64,000 nucleotides of DNA from Marinobacterium zhoushanense (GCF_014641945.1 NZ_BMIJ01000006.1:353814-417813); one strand, 5' to 3'. Positions 1 through 10,614 are shown, numbered from the stretch's first letter. The notes: generated by a model not told the origin, from the letters alone. Numbers and translations are program-made.

Positions 1-112
1 AGAGCGGCCTATTCTAACGGTGCGCGCACCAATTCGCAGCTCGAAAGGCGATTGATTGGCGGGCAGCCGTGAGAAAATGTTGGATGTGGTACAAAAGTCT
101 AGCCAAGGTTGT

Positions 113-141
113 TTGCCCAGCACGGCCGAAACAGGGATAAT
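113..141 (+). promoter_or_regulatory. candidate sigma70 promoter of gap
   Basis: TTGCCC (113-118) and GATAAT (136-141) are separated by 17 bases and lie 45 bases before the GTG start of the GAPDH gene. A perfect 12-base palindrome, GGTGCGCGCACC (19-30), lies further upstream. Bases 1-185 hold no convincing gene; in Pseudomonas the divergent neighbour at this place is mfd, so part of the region may serve a gene to the left. Assigned by consensus match only. Confidence 0.45.
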
Positions 142-185
142 ACGCGCACCCAAATTGAGCTGACACAATTTCGGAGTTTCCGCCT

Positions 186-1622
186 GTGACCCAAGAACTG
201 ATTTTAGCCGACTGGAATGCTCGTGAAGCGATCGCTGAAGCGATGGTACCCCTGGTCGGTCGTCTATACCGTGATCGCAACGTTGAGATATCAATTTACG
301 GACGATTGATCGTTAAACGCTCCGTGATCGATATTCTCAAAAGCCACCGCTTTGTGCGTCAGGTAGAAGGCGAAGAGCTGTCCGTGGTTGACACCTTTCC
401 GGTGCTCGAAGCGGTAAGCGAGATGAGCGTCAACAATGCTCATATCGATATCGGCAAGCTGGCGGTCAAATTCCGCGCAGAAGGCGAAGGGCGGTCTCTG
501 AAAGAGTTCCTCGCCACTGAGCTGGCTGGTGCCAACGTGCCCGGTAACGGTACGCCGTCGACTGATGTGGTACTGTTCGGCTTCGGTCGTATCGGTCGTC
601 TGCTGGCGCGCCTGATGATCGACCGCTCAGGTGCCGGTCACTCGCTGAGCCTGAAGGCAATCGTAGTGCGCAAAGGCAGTGCGCCCAACGATCTGGAGAA
701 GCGTGCCAGCCTGCTGCGCCGCGATTCCGTACACGGCTCATTCAAAGGCACCATCCTGGTTGACGACGAGAGCCAGTCGCTGATCGTCAACGGTAACCTG
801 ATCAAGGTGATCTTCGCCGATTCCCCGGATACCATCGATTACACCCAGTACGGCATCAATAACGCGCTGGTGATCGATAATACCGGTAAGTGGCGTGACG
901 AAGCGGGTCTGTCCCAGCACCTGAAGTCGAAAGGTGTTGCGCGCGTAATTCTGACGGCGCCGGGTAAGGGCGTGAAGAATATCGTCATGGGCGTTAATGA
1001 TGGTGATGTGGTCGATACCGACACCATCCTGTCTGCTGCGTCGTGCACGACCAACGCCATCACTCCTGTGCTGAAGGCGATGAATGACAAGTACGGCCTT
1101 GCCAACGGTCACGTCGAGACGGTTCACTCCTATACCAACGACCAGAACCTGATCGATAACTACCACAAGGGTGATCGTCGCGGTCGCGCCGCTGGCCTGA
1201 ACATGGTTATTACCGAGACCGGCGCTGCTAAAGCGGTTTCCAAAGCGCTGCCGGAGCTGGAGGGTAAGCTGACCGGCAACGCGATCCGTGTGCCGACGCC
1301 AAACGTCTCCATGGCTATCCTGAACCTCAACCTCGAAACCGCTGTCGAGAAAGAGGAGCTGAACGATTACCTGCGCAACATCGCCCTGCACTCCAAGCTG
1401 CAGAAGCAGGTTGACTACAGCAATTCACCGGAAGCCGTATCCAGCGATTTCGTCGGCTCTCGCGCTGCCGGCGTGGTTGATGGTCTGGCTACCATCACCA
1501 GTGGTAAGAGCTGTGTTCTGTACGTCTGGTACGACAACGAGTTTGGCTATAGCTGTCAGGTCGTGCGTTTGGCGCAGCGTATCGCCAAGTGCACCCTGCC
1601 GGCATACCCGATCGAGGCTTGA
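186..1622 (+). CDS. gap: glyceraldehyde-3-phosphate dehydrogenase, long form
   Basis: Interconverts glyceraldehyde 3-phosphate and 1,3-bisphosphoglycerate with NAD(P) in cytosolic glycolysis/gluconeogenesis. The 478-residue protein has a Rossmann fingerprint GFGRIGR (about 132-138), the catalytic motif SCTTNAITP with Cys287, and the partner His near 314 in VHSYTND. Classical GAPDH is about 330-340 residues; the extra length is an N-terminal extension of about 125 residues, as in the long GAPDH next to nqr in Pseudomonas. Starts at GTG 186 with a CGGAG-like ribosome site at about 173-177. Followed by a clear terminator, so transcribed apart from nqr. The long form is often linked to gluconeogenic flux; that role is inference here. 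Confidence 0.95.
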   Translation: MTQELILADWNAREAIAEAMVPLVGRLYRDRNVEISIYGRLIVKRSVIDILKSHRFVRQVEGEELSVVDTFPVLEAVSEMSVNNAHIDIGKLAVKFRAEGEGRSLKEFLATELAGANVPGNGTPSTDVVLFGFGRIGRLLARLMIDRSGAGHSLSLKAIVVRKGSAPNDLEKRASLLRRDSVHGSFKGTILVDDESQSLIVNGNLIKVIFADSPDTIDYTQYGINNALVIDNTGKWRDEAGLSQHLKSKGVARVILTAPGKGVKNIVMGVNDGDVVDTDTILSAASCTTNAITPVLKAMNDKYGLANGHVETVHSYTNDQNLIDNYHKGDRRGRAAGLNMVITETGAAKAVSKALPELEGKLTGNAIRVPTPNVSMAILNLNLETAVEKEELNDYLRNIALHSKLQKQVDYSNSPEAVSSDFVGSRAAGVVDGLATITSGKSCVLYVWYDNEFGYSCQVVRLAQRIAKCTLPAYPIEA

Positions 1623-1640
1623 TTCGATCGGGTTGAAGTT

Positions 1641-1667
1641 AAAAAGCCGCCTTCGGGCGGTTTTTTT
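1641..1667 (+). terminator. rho-independent terminator of gap
   Basis: CCGCC (1647-1651), TTCG tetraloop, GGCGG (1656-1660), with five A before and seven T after, 19 bases past the gap stop codon. The A/T flanks let it act on both strands. Confidence 0.93.
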
Positions 1668-1790
1668 GTGCCCGTTTCTTATGCCGAGATTACCTCCCCG
1701 TGTTAGATGGATTTGTTCTAACCCTAAGCATATTGATCGTAAAGGGCTGGATAATTGCCACCGAAAGTGCCTGATCGGAAAGGTACTTTG

Positions 1791-1820
1791 TAGAAAAATG
1801 ACAGGGCGCTCAGGTATACT
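1791..1820 (+). promoter_or_regulatory. candidate nqr operon promoter
   Basis: A good -10 box TATACT (1815-1820) with a weak -35 (TAGAAA at 1791-1796, 18-base spacing). A start about 7 bases downstream would place the transcript 5' end just before the structured leader at 1836. The rest of the 333-base gap between gap and nqrA (1668-1790) shows no gene. Consensus match only. Confidence 0.35.
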
Positions 1821-1835
1821 TGTGCGGATTTTTGG

Positions 1836-1927
1836 TGGCGCCTGGTAAATGCGTCTGTAAGACGTTCTGATCGATCGCTTCGGTCGGTCAGGTAAGGGGG
1901 AGCGTGCAGAGCGTAAACCAGGCGCCA
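1836..1927 (+). promoter_or_regulatory. structured 5' leader of the nqr operon
   Basis: An 11-base arm TGGCGCCTGGT (1836-1846) is exactly complementary to ACCAGGCGCCA (1917-1927). The 70 bases between contain a second hairpin, 1869-1876 with 1882-1889 (G-U pairs allowed, extendable by two or three pairs). The closing arm ends about 17 bases before the nqrA Shine-Dalgarno sequence (AGGTGAGG, 1945-1952). Such a closed multi-branched leader could be a cis-regulatory RNA (riboswitch, protein-binding leader or stabiliser). I do not match it to a known family. Confidence 0.5.
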
Positions 1928-1955
1928 GAACAGTTCATATTATTAGGTGAGGCGT

Positions 1956-3296
1956 ATGATCAAGATCAATAAAGGTCTGGATCTACCTATTGCAGGGACA
2001 CCCGAACAGGCTGTATCAGGCTCTGTCGATGTGCGCTCTGTAGCCCTCGTTGGCTCTGACTATGTCGGCATGAAGCCGTCCATGTCGGTCAAAGAGGGTG
2101 ATCGAGTCAAACTCGGTCAGGTGATCTTTACCGACAAAAAAACACCAGGCGTTCAATACACCGCACCGGGTGCAGGTGTAGTTCGCGCGGTCAATCGCGG
2201 TGAGCGGCGAGTTCTGCAATCCGTTGTGATCGAGCTGGATGACCAGGAAGAAGCTATCGAGTTCAATAGCTATTCGGCTAATGAACTTGGTGGTCTGAGC
2301 CGGGAGCAGGTAGAGGATAATCTGATCCAGTCCGGTATGTGGACGGCATTTCGGACGCGTCCGTTCAGCCGCGTGCCGCAGCAGGGTACTACTCCAAGCT
2401 CGATTTTCGTTACCGCAATCGACACCAATCCTCTGGCGGCCGATCCCGCTGTTGTCATCCAGGCTGAATCCGAAGCCTTCAAGCAGGGCCTCCAGGTGCT
2501 GACTCGTCTCGGTGGCAAGAAGGTTTTCCTGTGTTCGGCGGCCGGTGCGGGCTTGCCGAGTGTCGAGGGCGTGAGCACTGAGGAGTTTTCTGGTGTCCAT
2601 CCCGCAGGTAACGCCGGTACTCATATTCACTACCTCGATCCGGTATCCCGAGAAAAGATAGTGTGGACCATCGGTTATCAGGATGTGATCGCGATCGGTA
2701 AGCTGTTTACCACCGGTAAGCTGGCTGTGGAACGCGTGATCGCTCTCGGTGGGCCGCAGGTTGAAAAGCCGACGCTGTTGAAAGTGCGTCTAGGTGCCTC
2801 CCTCGACGAAGTTGTCTCCGGGCGTGTCAAAGGCGGTGATAATCGCGTCATCAGCGGTTCGGTCTGGAACGGCAGCACCGCTGAAGGCCCGTTGGCCTAC
2901 CTAGGTCGCTACCACTCTCAGGTCAGTGTCCTGGCCGAAGGTAACTCACGTGACTTCATGGGCTGGGTTGCGCCGGGTGCGGAGAAGTTCTCCGTGCTGA
3001 GGATGTTCTCCTCCATGTTCTCACCGGGTAAGAAGTTCAACTTCACGACCACGACCAACGGTTCTGAGCGTGCCATGATCCCGGTGGGTCAGTTCGAAGA
3101 GCTGATGCCGATGGATATCCTGCCGACCCAGCTGCTGCGTGCGCTGGTGACCGGGGATATCGTAACGGCGATGCAGCTCGGTTGTCTGGAGCTGGATGAA
3201 GAGGACCTCGCACTGTGCACCTTCGCGTGCCCGGGTAAGTACGAGTACGGTCCGATCCTGCGTGACAACCTGACGCGCATCGAGCAAGAGGCGTAA
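1956..3296 (+). CDS. nqrA: Na+-translocating NADH:quinone reductase subunit A
   Basis: First gene of the six-gene Na+-NQR complex, which oxidises NADH, reduces ubiquinone and pumps sodium out across the inner membrane. NqrA is the peripheral cytoplasmic subunit linked to quinone binding. The 446-residue product begins [14 protein letters not shown] and matches the usual family length. The reading frame is open from a GTG at 1947, but ATG 1956 sits correctly behind AGGTGAGG (1945-1952), so I use it. nqrB follows after 12 bases. The leader upstream (1836-1927) is the likely control point. Confidence 0.97.
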   Translation: MIKINKGLDLPIAGTPEQAVSGSVDVRSVALVGSDYVGMKPSMSVKEGDRVKLGQVIFTDKKTPGVQYTAPGAGVVRAVNRGERRVLQSVVIELDDQEEAIEFNSYSANELGGLSREQVEDNLIQSGMWTAFRTRPFSRVPQQGTTPSSIFVTAIDTNPLAADPAVVIQAESEAFKQGLQVLTRLGGKKVFLCSAAGAGLPSVEGVSTEEFSGVHPAGNAGTHIHYLDPVSREKIVWTIGYQDVIAIGKLFTTGKLAVERVIALGGPQVEKPTLLKVRLGASLDEVVSGRVKGGDNRVISGSVWNGSTAEGPLAYLGRYHSQVSVLAEGNSRDFMGWVAPGAEKFSVLRMFSSMFSPGKKFNFTTTTNGSERAMIPVGQFEELMPMDILPTQLLRALVTGDIVTAMQLGCLELDEEDLALCTFACPGKYEYGPILRDNLTRIEQEA

Positions 3297-3308
3297 GCGA
3301 GGCTGGCC

Positions 3309-4517
3309 ATGAGTTTGAGAACTTTTCTGGATAATCTCGAGCCGCACTTCCATAAGGGCGGTAAATACGAGAACTGGTACGCGCTTTACGAAGCGGTCGA
3401 TACCATCTTCTACACGCCGGGTAAGGTGACCAAGAGCGCAGCGCACGTGCGTGACGCTGTCGATCTTAAGCGCATCATGATCCTGGTATGGATGTGTACA
3501 TTCCCGGCGATCCTCTTCGGTATGTACAACCTGGGCCTGCAGGCCAATACGGCAATGGCCGAGTTGGGTCTGACCGAAGCAACCGGCTGGCGCGGTTCTA
3601 TCATCGGTGCGCTGACCGGGTTTGATCCGAACAGTGTTTGGGACAACATTATCTACGGTGCCGTGTACTGGCTGCCGGTTTATATCACCACTTTCATCGT
3701 CGGCGGCTTCTGGGAAGTCCTGTTCGCGATGAAGCGTGGTCATGAGGTCAACGAAGGTTTCTTCGTCACCTCCGTGCTGTTTGCCCTGATCCTGCCGCCG
3801 ACGATCCCGCTGTGGCAGGTCGCTCTGGGTATCAGCTTCGGCGTCGTAATCGGCAAGGAAGTGTTCGGTGGTACCGGCAAGAACTTCCTTAACCCGGCGC
3901 TGACCGGCCGTGCCTTCCTGTTCTTTGCCTACCCGGCCAACATGTCCGGCGATGCGATCTGGACAGCCGTGGATGGCTTCTCCGGCGCAACTCCTCTGGG
4001 TATGGCGGCTGCCGGCGGTGTCGACCAGATCCTGGCCAGCAACATCACTTGGATGGATGCCTTCATCGGCACGATTCAGGGTTCCGTTGGCGAGACATCG
4101 ACACTGGCGCTGCTGATTGGTGGTGTGATCATCATGTTCGCACGTATCGCGGCCTGGCGGATCGTCGCGGGTGTGTTCTTGGGAATGGTAGGCATGTCGG
4201 TGCTGTTCAATATGATTGGCTCCGACACCAACCCTATGTTCTCGGTGCCATTCTATTGGCATATGGTGCTGGGTGGTTTCGCCTTCGGTATGTTCTTTAT
4301 GGCAACCGATCCGGTCTCCGCTTCGATGACCAACACCGGCAAGTGGGTATTCGGTGCCCTGATCGGTGTGATGGTGATACTCATCCGCGTTGTGAACCCG
4401 GCCTTCCCTGAAGGGATGATGCTGGCGATTCTGTTTGCCAACCTGTTCGCCCCGCTGATCGACAACTTTGTGGTGCAGGCGAATATCAAACGGAGGATGA
4501 AGCGCAATGTCGTCTAA
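3309..4517 (+). CDS. nqrB: Na+-translocating NADH:quinone reductase subunit B
   Basis: Polytopic inner-membrane subunit of 402 residues that carries a covalently bound FMN and forms part of the sodium path. The flavinylation motif SGAT lies at 225-228, with Thr228 the expected FMN attachment site in [10 protein letters not shown]. Several hydrophobic helices are evident (for example [19 protein letters not shown]). The ApbE flavin transferase that would attach the FMN is encoded at 7846. The 3' end overlaps the start of nqrC by 11 bases, pointing to translational coupling. Confidence 0.97.
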   Translation: MSLRTFLDNLEPHFHKGGKYENWYALYEAVDTIFYTPGKVTKSAAHVRDAVDLKRIMILVWMCTFPAILFGMYNLGLQANTAMAELGLTEATGWRGSIIGALTGFDPNSVWDNIIYGAVYWLPVYITTFIVGGFWEVLFAMKRGHEVNEGFFVTSVLFALILPPTIPLWQVALGISFGVVIGKEVFGGTGKNFLNPALTGRAFLFFAYPANMSGDAIWTAVDGFSGATPLGMAAAGGVDQILASNITWMDAFIGTIQGSVGETSTLALLIGGVIIMFARIAAWRIVAGVFLGMVGMSVLFNMIGSDTNPMFSVPFYWHMVLGGFAFGMFFMATDPVSASMTNTGKWVFGALIGVMVILIRVVNPAFPEGMMLAILFANLFAPLIDNFVVQANIKRRMKRNVV

Positions 4518-5286
4518 TAACGATACTATCGGTAAAACGCTTACCGTTACGATTCTGCTTTGCGTAATCTGCTCCGTGGTAGTGTCCGCTGCAGCGGTTA
4601 TGCTCAAGCCCAAGCAGGTAGCCAACAAGGATCTGGACCGTAAGTCCAACATCCTGGCCGCCGCCGGTATCGCCGACCCGTCCAAGTCGGTCGATGAGAT
4701 GTTCAAGCAGATCACCACCCGTTATGTGGATCTGGACAGTGGCAAGTTCGTTGAAGAACCTGCGGCCAACTATGACGCGGCCAAGGCGGCAAAAGATCCG
4801 CAGTTCGGTGAAAAACTGGATCGTGGCGTCGATATCGCATCAATCAAGTATCAGGCTAAGGTCATGCCGGTGTACTTGGTTGAGTCCAGCGATGGGGCTA
4901 TCGAAAAGGTGATTCTGCCGGTTCACGGTTACGGTCTGTGGTCTACACTGTATGGTTTCCTCGCATTGGAGGGTGACCTGAATACCGTGGTAGGTTTGGG
5001 CTTCTACTCCCATGCCGAAACTCCGGGGCTTGGTGGTGAGGTCGATAACCCGCTGTGGAAGGCGCTCTGGCCCGGTAAAAAGGTCTACGCCGACAACACC
5101 TCCGATCCGGAGATTCACCTGGTTAAAGGCGGAGTGGATCCCTCGACTCCAAATGCCGAATACAAGGTAGATGCACTGTCCGGTGCGACGCTGACCAGTA
5201 ACGGCGTAACCCACCTGATCCAGTTCTGGATGGGTAAAAATGGTTACGCGCCGTTCCTGAACAACCTGCGTGCAGGGGAGGCTTAA
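4507..5286 (+). CDS. nqrC: Na+-translocating NADH:quinone reductase subunit C
   Basis: Single-span membrane subunit (259 residues) with a second covalent FMN exposed to the periplasm. One N-terminal membrane helix (about 11-32) precedes a soluble domain. The ApbE target motif SGAT is at 225-228 in [12 protein letters not shown], Thr228 being the expected attachment residue. Starts within the end of nqrB and is followed three bases later by nqrD, as in the conserved operon. Confidence 0.96.
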   Translation: MSSNNDTIGKTLTVTILLCVICSVVVSAAAVMLKPKQVANKDLDRKSNILAAAGIADPSKSVDEMFKQITTRYVDLDSGKFVEEPAANYDAAKAAKDPQFGEKLDRGVDIASIKYQAKVMPVYLVESSDGAIEKVILPVHGYGLWSTLYGFLALEGDLNTVVGLGFYSHAETPGLGGEVDNPLWKALWPGKKVYADNTSDPEIHLVKGGVDPSTPNAEYKVDALSGATLTSNGVTHLIQFWMGKNGYAPFLNNLRAGEA

Positions 5287-5289
5287 CAG

Positions 5290-5949
5290 ATGTCTAAGAC
5301 AAATGAGGTCCTGGTAGGGCCAATAGTCAAGAACAACCCGATTGCGTTGCAGATCCTGGGTATCTGCTCTGCGCTCGCGGTTACGTCTAACCTAAAGACC
5401 GCGCTGGTAATGGGTATTGCCGTATCACTGGTAACGGCGTTCTCCAACCTGTTTATCTCTGCGATCCGCAACCATATTCCAGGCAACATCCGTATCATCG
5501 TTCAGATGACGATTATTGCTTCTCTGGTAATCGTGGTTGACCAGATCCTGAAGGCGTTTGCCTACGAGATCTCCAAGCAGCTGTCGGTATTCGTTGGTCT
5601 GATCATCACCAACTGTATCGTTATGGGGCGTGCTGAAGCGTTCGCGATGAAGAATCCGCCGGGCATCAGTTTCCTCGACGGTATCGGTAACGGACTGGGC
5701 TACTCTCTGGTGCTGATGTTCGTCGGTACAATCCGCGAACTGTTTGGTTCCGGCTCGCTGTTCGGTATCGAGATCCTGCCGCTGGTGAACAACGGTGGCT
5801 GGTATCAGGGTAACGGTCTGTTGCTGTTGCCGCCGAGTGCGTTCTTTATCATCGGTATGTTCATCTGGATCATCCGCTCCTGGAAACCGGAGCAGGTCGA
5901 GAAGCCGGAATATACCCTGGCGTCAAACACCAAAGGCGCTGAACATTAA
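5290..5949 (+). CDS. nqrD: Na+-translocating NADH:quinone reductase subunit D
   Basis: Integral membrane subunit of 219 residues, about six helices, homologous to NqrE in inverted topology. The pair binds an intramembrane iron centre through conserved cysteines; here Cys26 (ILGICSAL) and Cys109 (ITNCIVMG) are the candidates. NqrM downstream is the known factor for inserting this iron. Gene starts four bases after the nqrC stop. Confidence 0.96.
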   Translation: MSKTNEVLVGPIVKNNPIALQILGICSALAVTSNLKTALVMGIAVSLVTAFSNLFISAIRNHIPGNIRIIVQMTIIASLVIVVDQILKAFAYEISKQLSVFVGLIITNCIVMGRAEAFAMKNPPGISFLDGIGNGLGYSLVLMFVGTIRELFGSGSLFGIEILPLVNNGGWYQGNGLLLLPPSAFFIIGMFIWIIRSWKPEQVEKPEYTLASNTKGAEH

Positions 5950-5965
5950 GGGGGCTGCGTAAGTT

Positions 5966-6574
5966 ATGGAACAGTATATCAGCCTTGCTGTCAGGGCGAT
6001 TTTCGTTGAAAACATGGCACTGGCCTTCTTCCTCGGGATGTGTACCTTCCTGGCGATTTCGAAGAAGGTGCAGACCGCTATCGGTCTGGGTGTTGCCGTT
6101 GTCGTGGTACTGGTGATCACGGTTCCGGTCAATAACCTGATTTACAACTACCTTCTGCGTGAGGGAGCGTTGTCCTGGGCGGGCTATCCAGACGTGGATC
6201 TGAGCTTCCTGGGCTACATCTCCTATATCGGGGTTATCGCGGCGATCGTTCAGATTCTCGAGATGTTCCTCGATAAGTTCGTGCCGGCGCTTTATAACGC
6301 GCTAGGCGTGTTCCTGCCGTTGATCACCGTAAACTGCGCCATCATGGGTGCCGCACTGTTTATGGTCGAGCGTGACTACACCTTCGGTGAAAGTGTGGTT
6401 TACGGTGCAGGTGCTGGTCTCGGTTGGGCATTTGCGATTACCGCTCTGGCGGGTATCCGCGAGAAGCTCAAGTACAGCGACGTCCCGGAAGGTCTTCGTG
6501 GCCTGGGCATCACCTTCATTACTGTCGGTCTGATGTCACTGGGCTTCATGTCGTTCTCCGGCGTCCAGCTGTAA
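5966..6574 (+). CDS. nqrE: Na+-translocating NADH:quinone reductase subunit E
   Basis: Integral membrane subunit of 202 residues paired with NqrD. Candidate iron ligands are Cys26 (LGMCTFLA) and Cys124 (TVNCAIMG), placed symmetrically to those of NqrD. Six hydrophobic stretches fit the family. Separated from nqrD by 16 bases carrying a GGGGG ribosome-binding stretch. Confidence 0.96.
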   Translation: MEQYISLAVRAIFVENMALAFFLGMCTFLAISKKVQTAIGLGVAVVVVLVITVPVNNLIYNYLLREGALSWAGYPDVDLSFLGYISYIGVIAAIVQILEMFLDKFVPALYNALGVFLPLITVNCAIMGAALFMVERDYTFGESVVYGAGAGLGWAFAITALAGIREKLKYSDVPEGLRGLGITFITVGLMSLGFMSFSGVQL

Positions 6575-6610
6575 TGCGGGCATGAACAGCTTAAAGGATG
6601 GAATAAACCT

Positions 6611-7840
6611 ATGAATGCAGAAATCATTCTGGGTGTGGTTATGTTCACGGCGGTGGTGCTTGCACTGGTCGCCGTGATCCTGGCCGCACGCGCGAGACTG
6701 GTCAGCTCAGGTAGTGTGACGATCGAGATCAACCACGATCCGGAAAAATCGATCACCGTGCCGGCTGGCGGCAAACTGTTGCAAACCCTTGCTAACAAAG
6801 GGATCTTCCTGGCATCAGCCTGCGGTGGCGGTGGTACCTGCGCACAGTGTAAGTGTCAGGTGATGGACGGTGGCGGCTCCATGCTGCCGACCGAGGAGTC
6901 CCACTTCACCATGCGTGAAGCGAAAGAGGGGTGGCGTCTCTCCTGCCAGGTGGCAGTCAAGCAGGATATGAAGATTCATGTCGAAGATGATGTCTTTGGC
7001 GTGAAGAAGTGGGAGTGCACGGTCGAGTCCAACCCGAACGTGGCGACTTTCATCAAGGAGCTGACACTGCGCCTGCCTGAGGGTGAAAGCGTGGACTTCC
7101 GTGCCGGTGGTTACGTCCAGCTGGAAGCGCCTGTGCACGAAGTACACTACAAGGATTTCGATATCGAAGAGAAATTCCGTGGTGACTGGGATAAGTTCAA
7201 CCTGTGGCAGTACGTATCCAAGGTCGATGAGCCGGTGATCCGTGCCTACTCTATGGCGAACTATCCGGAAGAGCGCGGTGTTGTTAAGTTCAACATCCGT
7301 ATCGCGTCTCCGCCTCCGGGTAGCCAGGGTATCCCGCCGGGGCAGATGTCCTCCTACGTGTTTAGCCTGAAGCCGGGTGACAAGATCACCGTGTACGGAC
7401 CGTTCGGCGAATTCTTTGCCCGTGAAACCGATAACGAGATGGTGTTTATCGGCGGTGGCGCGGGTATGGCGCCGATGCGTTCACATATCTTCGATCAGCT
7501 GAAGCGTCTGAACTCTACGCGTAAGATCTCCTTCTGGTATGGCGCGCGCTCCATGCGCGAGGCGTTCTACGTGGATGAGTTCGACACGCTGGCTGAAGAG
7601 AACCCGAACTTCAAGTGGCATCTGGCACTGTCCGATCCGTTGCCGGAAGACAACTGGACCGGCTATACCGGGTTCATCCATAACGTGTTGTACGAAAACT
7701 ATCTGAAGGACCATGAGGCGCCTGAAGATTGTGAGTACTACATGTGCGGACCGCCGATGATGAACGCCGCCGTGATCAAGATGCTGCTGGATCTCGGTGT
7801 GGAGCGTGAAAACATCCTGCTCGACGACTTCGGCGGTTGA
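6611..7840 (+). CDS. nqrF: Na+-translocating NADH:quinone reductase subunit F
   Basis: NADH-oxidising subunit (409 residues): one N-terminal membrane helix (about 4-26), a plant-type 2Fe-2S domain with Cys71, Cys77, Cys80 and Cys112 (CX5CX2C plus a distant Cys), then a ferredoxin-reductase-like module with RAYSMANYP for FAD and [11 protein letters not shown] plus CGPPMMN for NADH. Electrons enter here and pass through the FeS centre to the FMNs on NqrC and NqrB. Complete, with usual family length. apbE starts within a few bases of its stop. Confidence 0.97.
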   Translation: MNAEIILGVVMFTAVVLALVAVILAARARLVSSGSVTIEINHDPEKSITVPAGGKLLQTLANKGIFLASACGGGGTCAQCKCQVMDGGGSMLPTEESHFTMREAKEGWRLSCQVAVKQDMKIHVEDDVFGVKKWECTVESNPNVATFIKELTLRLPEGESVDFRAGGYVQLEAPVHEVHYKDFDIEEKFRGDWDKFNLWQYVSKVDEPVIRAYSMANYPEERGVVKFNIRIASPPPGSQGIPPGQMSSYVFSLKPGDKITVYGPFGEFFARETDNEMVFIGGGAGMAPMRSHIFDQLKRLNSTRKISFWYGARSMREAFYVDEFDTLAEENPNFKWHLALSDPLPEDNWTGYTGFIHNVLYENYLKDHEAPEDCEYYMCGPPMMNAAVIKMLLDLGVERENILLDDFGG

Positions 7841-7845
7841 TAGGG

Positions 7846-8874
7846 ATGCGCAGGCTTATCAATAGTCTGGGATGGCCAGTAGCTCTGCTGCTGGCCGTTT
7901 TCTTTTTGGCGGGGTGCGAGAAGACGCCCGAGGTCATCGGCTTTGACGGCCTGACGATGGGCACAAGCTTCAGCATCCGCTGGGTTGACACGGAGCCGGG
8001 ACGGGTCGAAACACTGCGCCCGAAGGTCGGCGAGCTGTTAAAGGCTGTCAACCAGCATATGTCGACCTATATTCCGGACTCTGAGCTGTCACTGTTCAAC
8101 AAGGCGCCTGCCGGCAGCAGAGTAGCACTATCCGAAGGGCTGGCTCATGTTGTCCGGGCCGCCCTGAAGCTTAGCGGGCAGACTGACGGCGCCTACGACG
8201 TAACCGTGGGCCCGCTGGTTAATCTCTGGGGCTTCGGTCCCGATGGTCGGGTCGTTAACGCACCAACACCCGAGCAGCTGGAAACGATGCGATCCCGCGT
8301 CGGCTATCAGTCGCTTACGCTGTCTGCCGATGGCCACCTGACCAAAGTGGGTGATCAGTATGTGGATCTATCATCGATAGCCAAGGGTTATGGTGTGGAT
8401 CTGATCGCGCAACTGCTCGAGCAGCAGGGTATTGGCAGCTACCTGGTCGAAATCGGCGGAGAGCTTCGTGCTAAGGGGCTAAAGCCGGACGGCAGCGATT
8501 GGCGGGTGGCGATCGAAAGTCCTGTTGAAGGTGTGCGCGAGATTGAGCGCGTGATCAGCGTTAAGGATATCGGTATTGCAACCTCTGGAGACTATCGCAA
8601 CTATTTCGAACAGGACGGTGTACGATTTTCACACACAATCGATCCGCGGACAGGCTATCCTATCCGGCATCGACTGGCGTCCGTAACCGTGCTGCGGCCT
8701 ACCTGCATGGAGGCTGATGCCCTTGCCACCGCGTTGATGGTGTTGGGCGAGGAGGAGGGGCTTCGCTTTGCGCAGGAGCGAAATATAGCCGCATTTTTTA
8801 TTGTCAAAGAGGATAATGGGTTCAGGGAGATATCAACGCCTGAGTTTGAGGCATTCCTGAAGGAGGTTAACTGA
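7846..8874 (+). CDS. apbE: FAD:protein FMN transferase (lipoprotein)
   Basis: Attaches FMN to threonine in SGAT motifs using FAD as donor; its targets here are NqrB and NqrC. The 342-residue protein begins with a lipoprotein signal peptide ending in lipobox LAGC (Cys near 25), so the mature enzyme is membrane-anchored in the periplasm. ApbE motifs seen: GLTMGTSFSI, SIAKGYGVD, GGELRAKG and the metal-binding ADALATALMVLG. A TTG at 7837 is in frame, but ATG 7846 gives the normal signal peptide. Overlaps nqrM by one base. Confidence 0.95.
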   Translation: MRRLINSLGWPVALLLAVFFLAGCEKTPEVIGFDGLTMGTSFSIRWVDTEPGRVETLRPKVGELLKAVNQHMSTYIPDSELSLFNKAPAGSRVALSEGLAHVVRAALKLSGQTDGAYDVTVGPLVNLWGFGPDGRVVNAPTPEQLETMRSRVGYQSLTLSADGHLTKVGDQYVDLSSIAKGYGVDLIAQLLEQQGIGSYLVEIGGELRAKGLKPDGSDWRVAIESPVEGVREIERVISVKDIGIATSGDYRNYFEQDGVRFSHTIDPRTGYPIRHRLASVTVLRPTCMEADALATALMVLGEEEGLRFAQERNIAAFFIVKEDNGFREISTPEFEAFLKEVN

Positions 8875-9122
8875 TGGATATCATGATTCTGACATTCGTA
8901 GCTCTGCTGGTCATCATCGGGGCAATGTCTATCGGCGTAGTGATGGGCCGCAAACCGATTGCGGGCTCCTGCGGCGGTATGAGTGCTCTGGGTATGGAAA
9001 CAGCATGTGACATCTGTGGCGGGGACAAGGCTCGCTGCGAGAAGGAGCAGCGGCAGAAGGACTGTGACAAGCGCCAGCGTATAGAAGAGGAGCTGGCATA
9101 CGAAGTTAAAGCCAAAGGTTAA
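8874..9122 (+). CDS. nqrM: NqrM, iron-delivery factor for Na+-NQR (DUF539)
   Basis: Small protein of 82 residues with one N-terminal membrane helix (about 4-25) and a cysteine-rich tail (SCGGMSALG, ACDICGG, ARCEKEQ, KDCDK). The family is required for placing iron in the NqrD/NqrE site. Its start ATG overlaps the apbE stop TGA, so it is the last gene of the nqr operon; no strong terminator follows before sthA. Confidence 0.95.
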   Translation: MDIMILTFVALLVIIGAMSIGVVMGRKPIAGSCGGMSALGMETACDICGGDKARCEKEQRQKDCDKRQRIEEELAYEVKAKG

Positions 9123-9213
9123 ACAATCAATCTAAAGCTTAATGGGATTGGCCGGCGCCACGGGTTATCTTTGGCGCGGGCTAATCGTTGCTTATCTGTA
9201 GAAGGGGAGTTGA

Positions 9214-10614
9214 ATGGCTGAGTATGACTATGATGTCGTGATAATTGGTTCCGGGCCTGCCGGTGAAGGGGCGGCGATGAGTGCCGCGAAAAAAGGCAGG
9301 CGGGTAGCCGTCGTTGAGGAGCAGGATACCGTCGGTGGTAACTGCACCCACAAAGGCACCATCCCGTCCAAGGCGTTGCGACACTCGGTCAAGCAGATCA
9401 TCGAATTCAACACCAACCCGATGTTTCGTGATATCGGCGAGCCGCGCTGGTTTTCATTTCCCAAGGTGCTTAATCGCGCCGGGAAAGTGATATCCAACCA
9501 GGTGATGCTTAGAACCAACTTCTACGCGCGCAACCGTGTTGATGTTTTCTTCGGGCGCGCCCAGTTTCGTGACAAGGGGGAGGTGGTAATCGAGGGCCGT
9601 TCAGAGGCGCGGGAGGTGCTGAGGGCCAAGAATATTATTATCGCCACCGGTTCCTCACCGTACATGCCATCCGATATCGATTTCAACCATCCACGCATTT
9701 ACAACTCGGATACCATCCTCAAGCTGGGCCATACGCCGCGGACCCTGGTGATCTATGGTGCGGGTGTAATCGGTTGTGAGTACGCATCGATCTTCAGCGG
9801 GCTGGGTGTTAAGGTCGATCTGATTGATACCCGCGACCGACTGCTGTCGTTCCTCGACAGCGAGATCTCCGATGCCCTGAGCTATCACTTGCGAAATAAC
9901 GCGGTGAAGATTCGCCATAACGAGGAGTACTCATCCGTCGAAGGCGATGCTCACGGTGTAATCATCAACTTCAAGTCGGGTAAGCGCGTTCGTGCCGATG
10001 CCTTCCTCTGGTGTAACGGCCGCACCGGTAATACGGCTCATCTCGGTCTGGAGAATATCGGCCTTAGTGCCAATAGCCGTGGTCAGATTACCGTCGATGG
10101 GCACTATCGTACCGAGTGCGAGGGCGTATACGCGGTGGGTGACGTCGTAGGCTGGCCCAGCCTGGCCTCAGCGGCCTTGGATCAGGGTCGAGCCGCCGCA
10201 GCGGATATGCTCAATGGTGAGGATTTCCGCTATATCAACGAGGTGCCGACCGGTATCTACACCATTCCCGAGATCAGTTCGATCGGTAAAACCGAAGAGG
10301 AGCTGACGGCGGAGGCGGTGCCTTATGAAGTGGGGCAGGCGTTCTTCAAGGATACTGCTCGTGCGCAGATCTCGGGCGAGCCGGTTGGGATGCTGAAGAT
10401 CCTGTTCCACCGCGAAACGCTGGCGATCCTGGGTATCCACTGCTTTGGTGACCAGGCCTCGGAGATCGTTCATATCGGGCAGGCGATCATGGCGCAGGAG
10501 GGCAGTGCCAATACGTTGAAGTACTTCGTTAACACCACCTTCAACTATCCAACCATGGCAGAAGCTTACCGCGTCGCGGCGATCGCGGGTCTGAACCGAA
10601 TCGAAAACCTTTAA
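9214..10614 (+). CDS. sthA: soluble pyridine nucleotide transhydrogenase
   Basis: FAD enzyme that reversibly moves hydride between NADPH and NAD+, balancing the two pools. 466 residues, usual length: N-terminal FAD motif [10 protein letters not shown] (about 10-19), second nucleotide-binding motif [12 protein letters not shown], and the FAD motif YAVGDVVG. In dihydrolipoamide dehydrogenase the redox centre is CxxxxC; here it reads [11 protein letters not shown] with only Cys44, the hallmark of transhydrogenase. Strong ribosome site AAGGGGAG before ATG 9214. A GCGCCA/TGGCGC inverted pair (9155-9160/9172-9177) lies in its leader. Confidence 0.95.
   Translation: MAEYDYDVVIIGSGPAGEGAAMSAAKKGRRVAVVEEQDTVGGNCTHKGTIPSKALRHSVKQIIEFNTNPMFRDIGEPRWFSFPKVLNRAGKVISNQVMLRTNFYARNRVDVFFGRAQFRDKGEVVIEGRSEAREVLRAKNIIIATGSSPYMPSDIDFNHPRIYNSDTILKLGHTPRTLVIYGAGVIGCEYASIFSGLGVKVDLIDTRDRLLSFLDSEISDALSYHLRNNAVKIRHNEEYSSVEGDAHGVIINFKSGKRVRADAFLWCNGRTGNTAHLGLENIGLSANSRGQITVDGHYRTECEGVYAVGDVVGWPSLASAALDQGRAAAADMLNGEDFRYINEVPTGIYTIPEISSIGKTEEELTAEAVPYEVGQAFFKDTARAQISGEPVGMLKILFHRETLAILGIHCFGDQASEIVHIGQAIMAQEGSANTLKYFVNTTFNYPTMAEAYRVAAIAGLNRIENL

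Noticed and set aside
738..1391. 217-codon open frame antisense to gap
   Set aside because: Shadow frame inside a fully conserved enzyme gene.
1411..1848. 145-codon plus-strand frame crossing the gap terminator
   Set aside because: Overlaps gap in another frame, runs through a terminator and has low-complexity composition; no start signal.
3021..4718. 565-codon open frame antisense to nqrA-nqrC
   Set aside because: It runs exactly opposite well-identified nqr genes, is rich in His, Asp and Gln as expected for a codon-bias shadow, and shows no domain or ribosome site.
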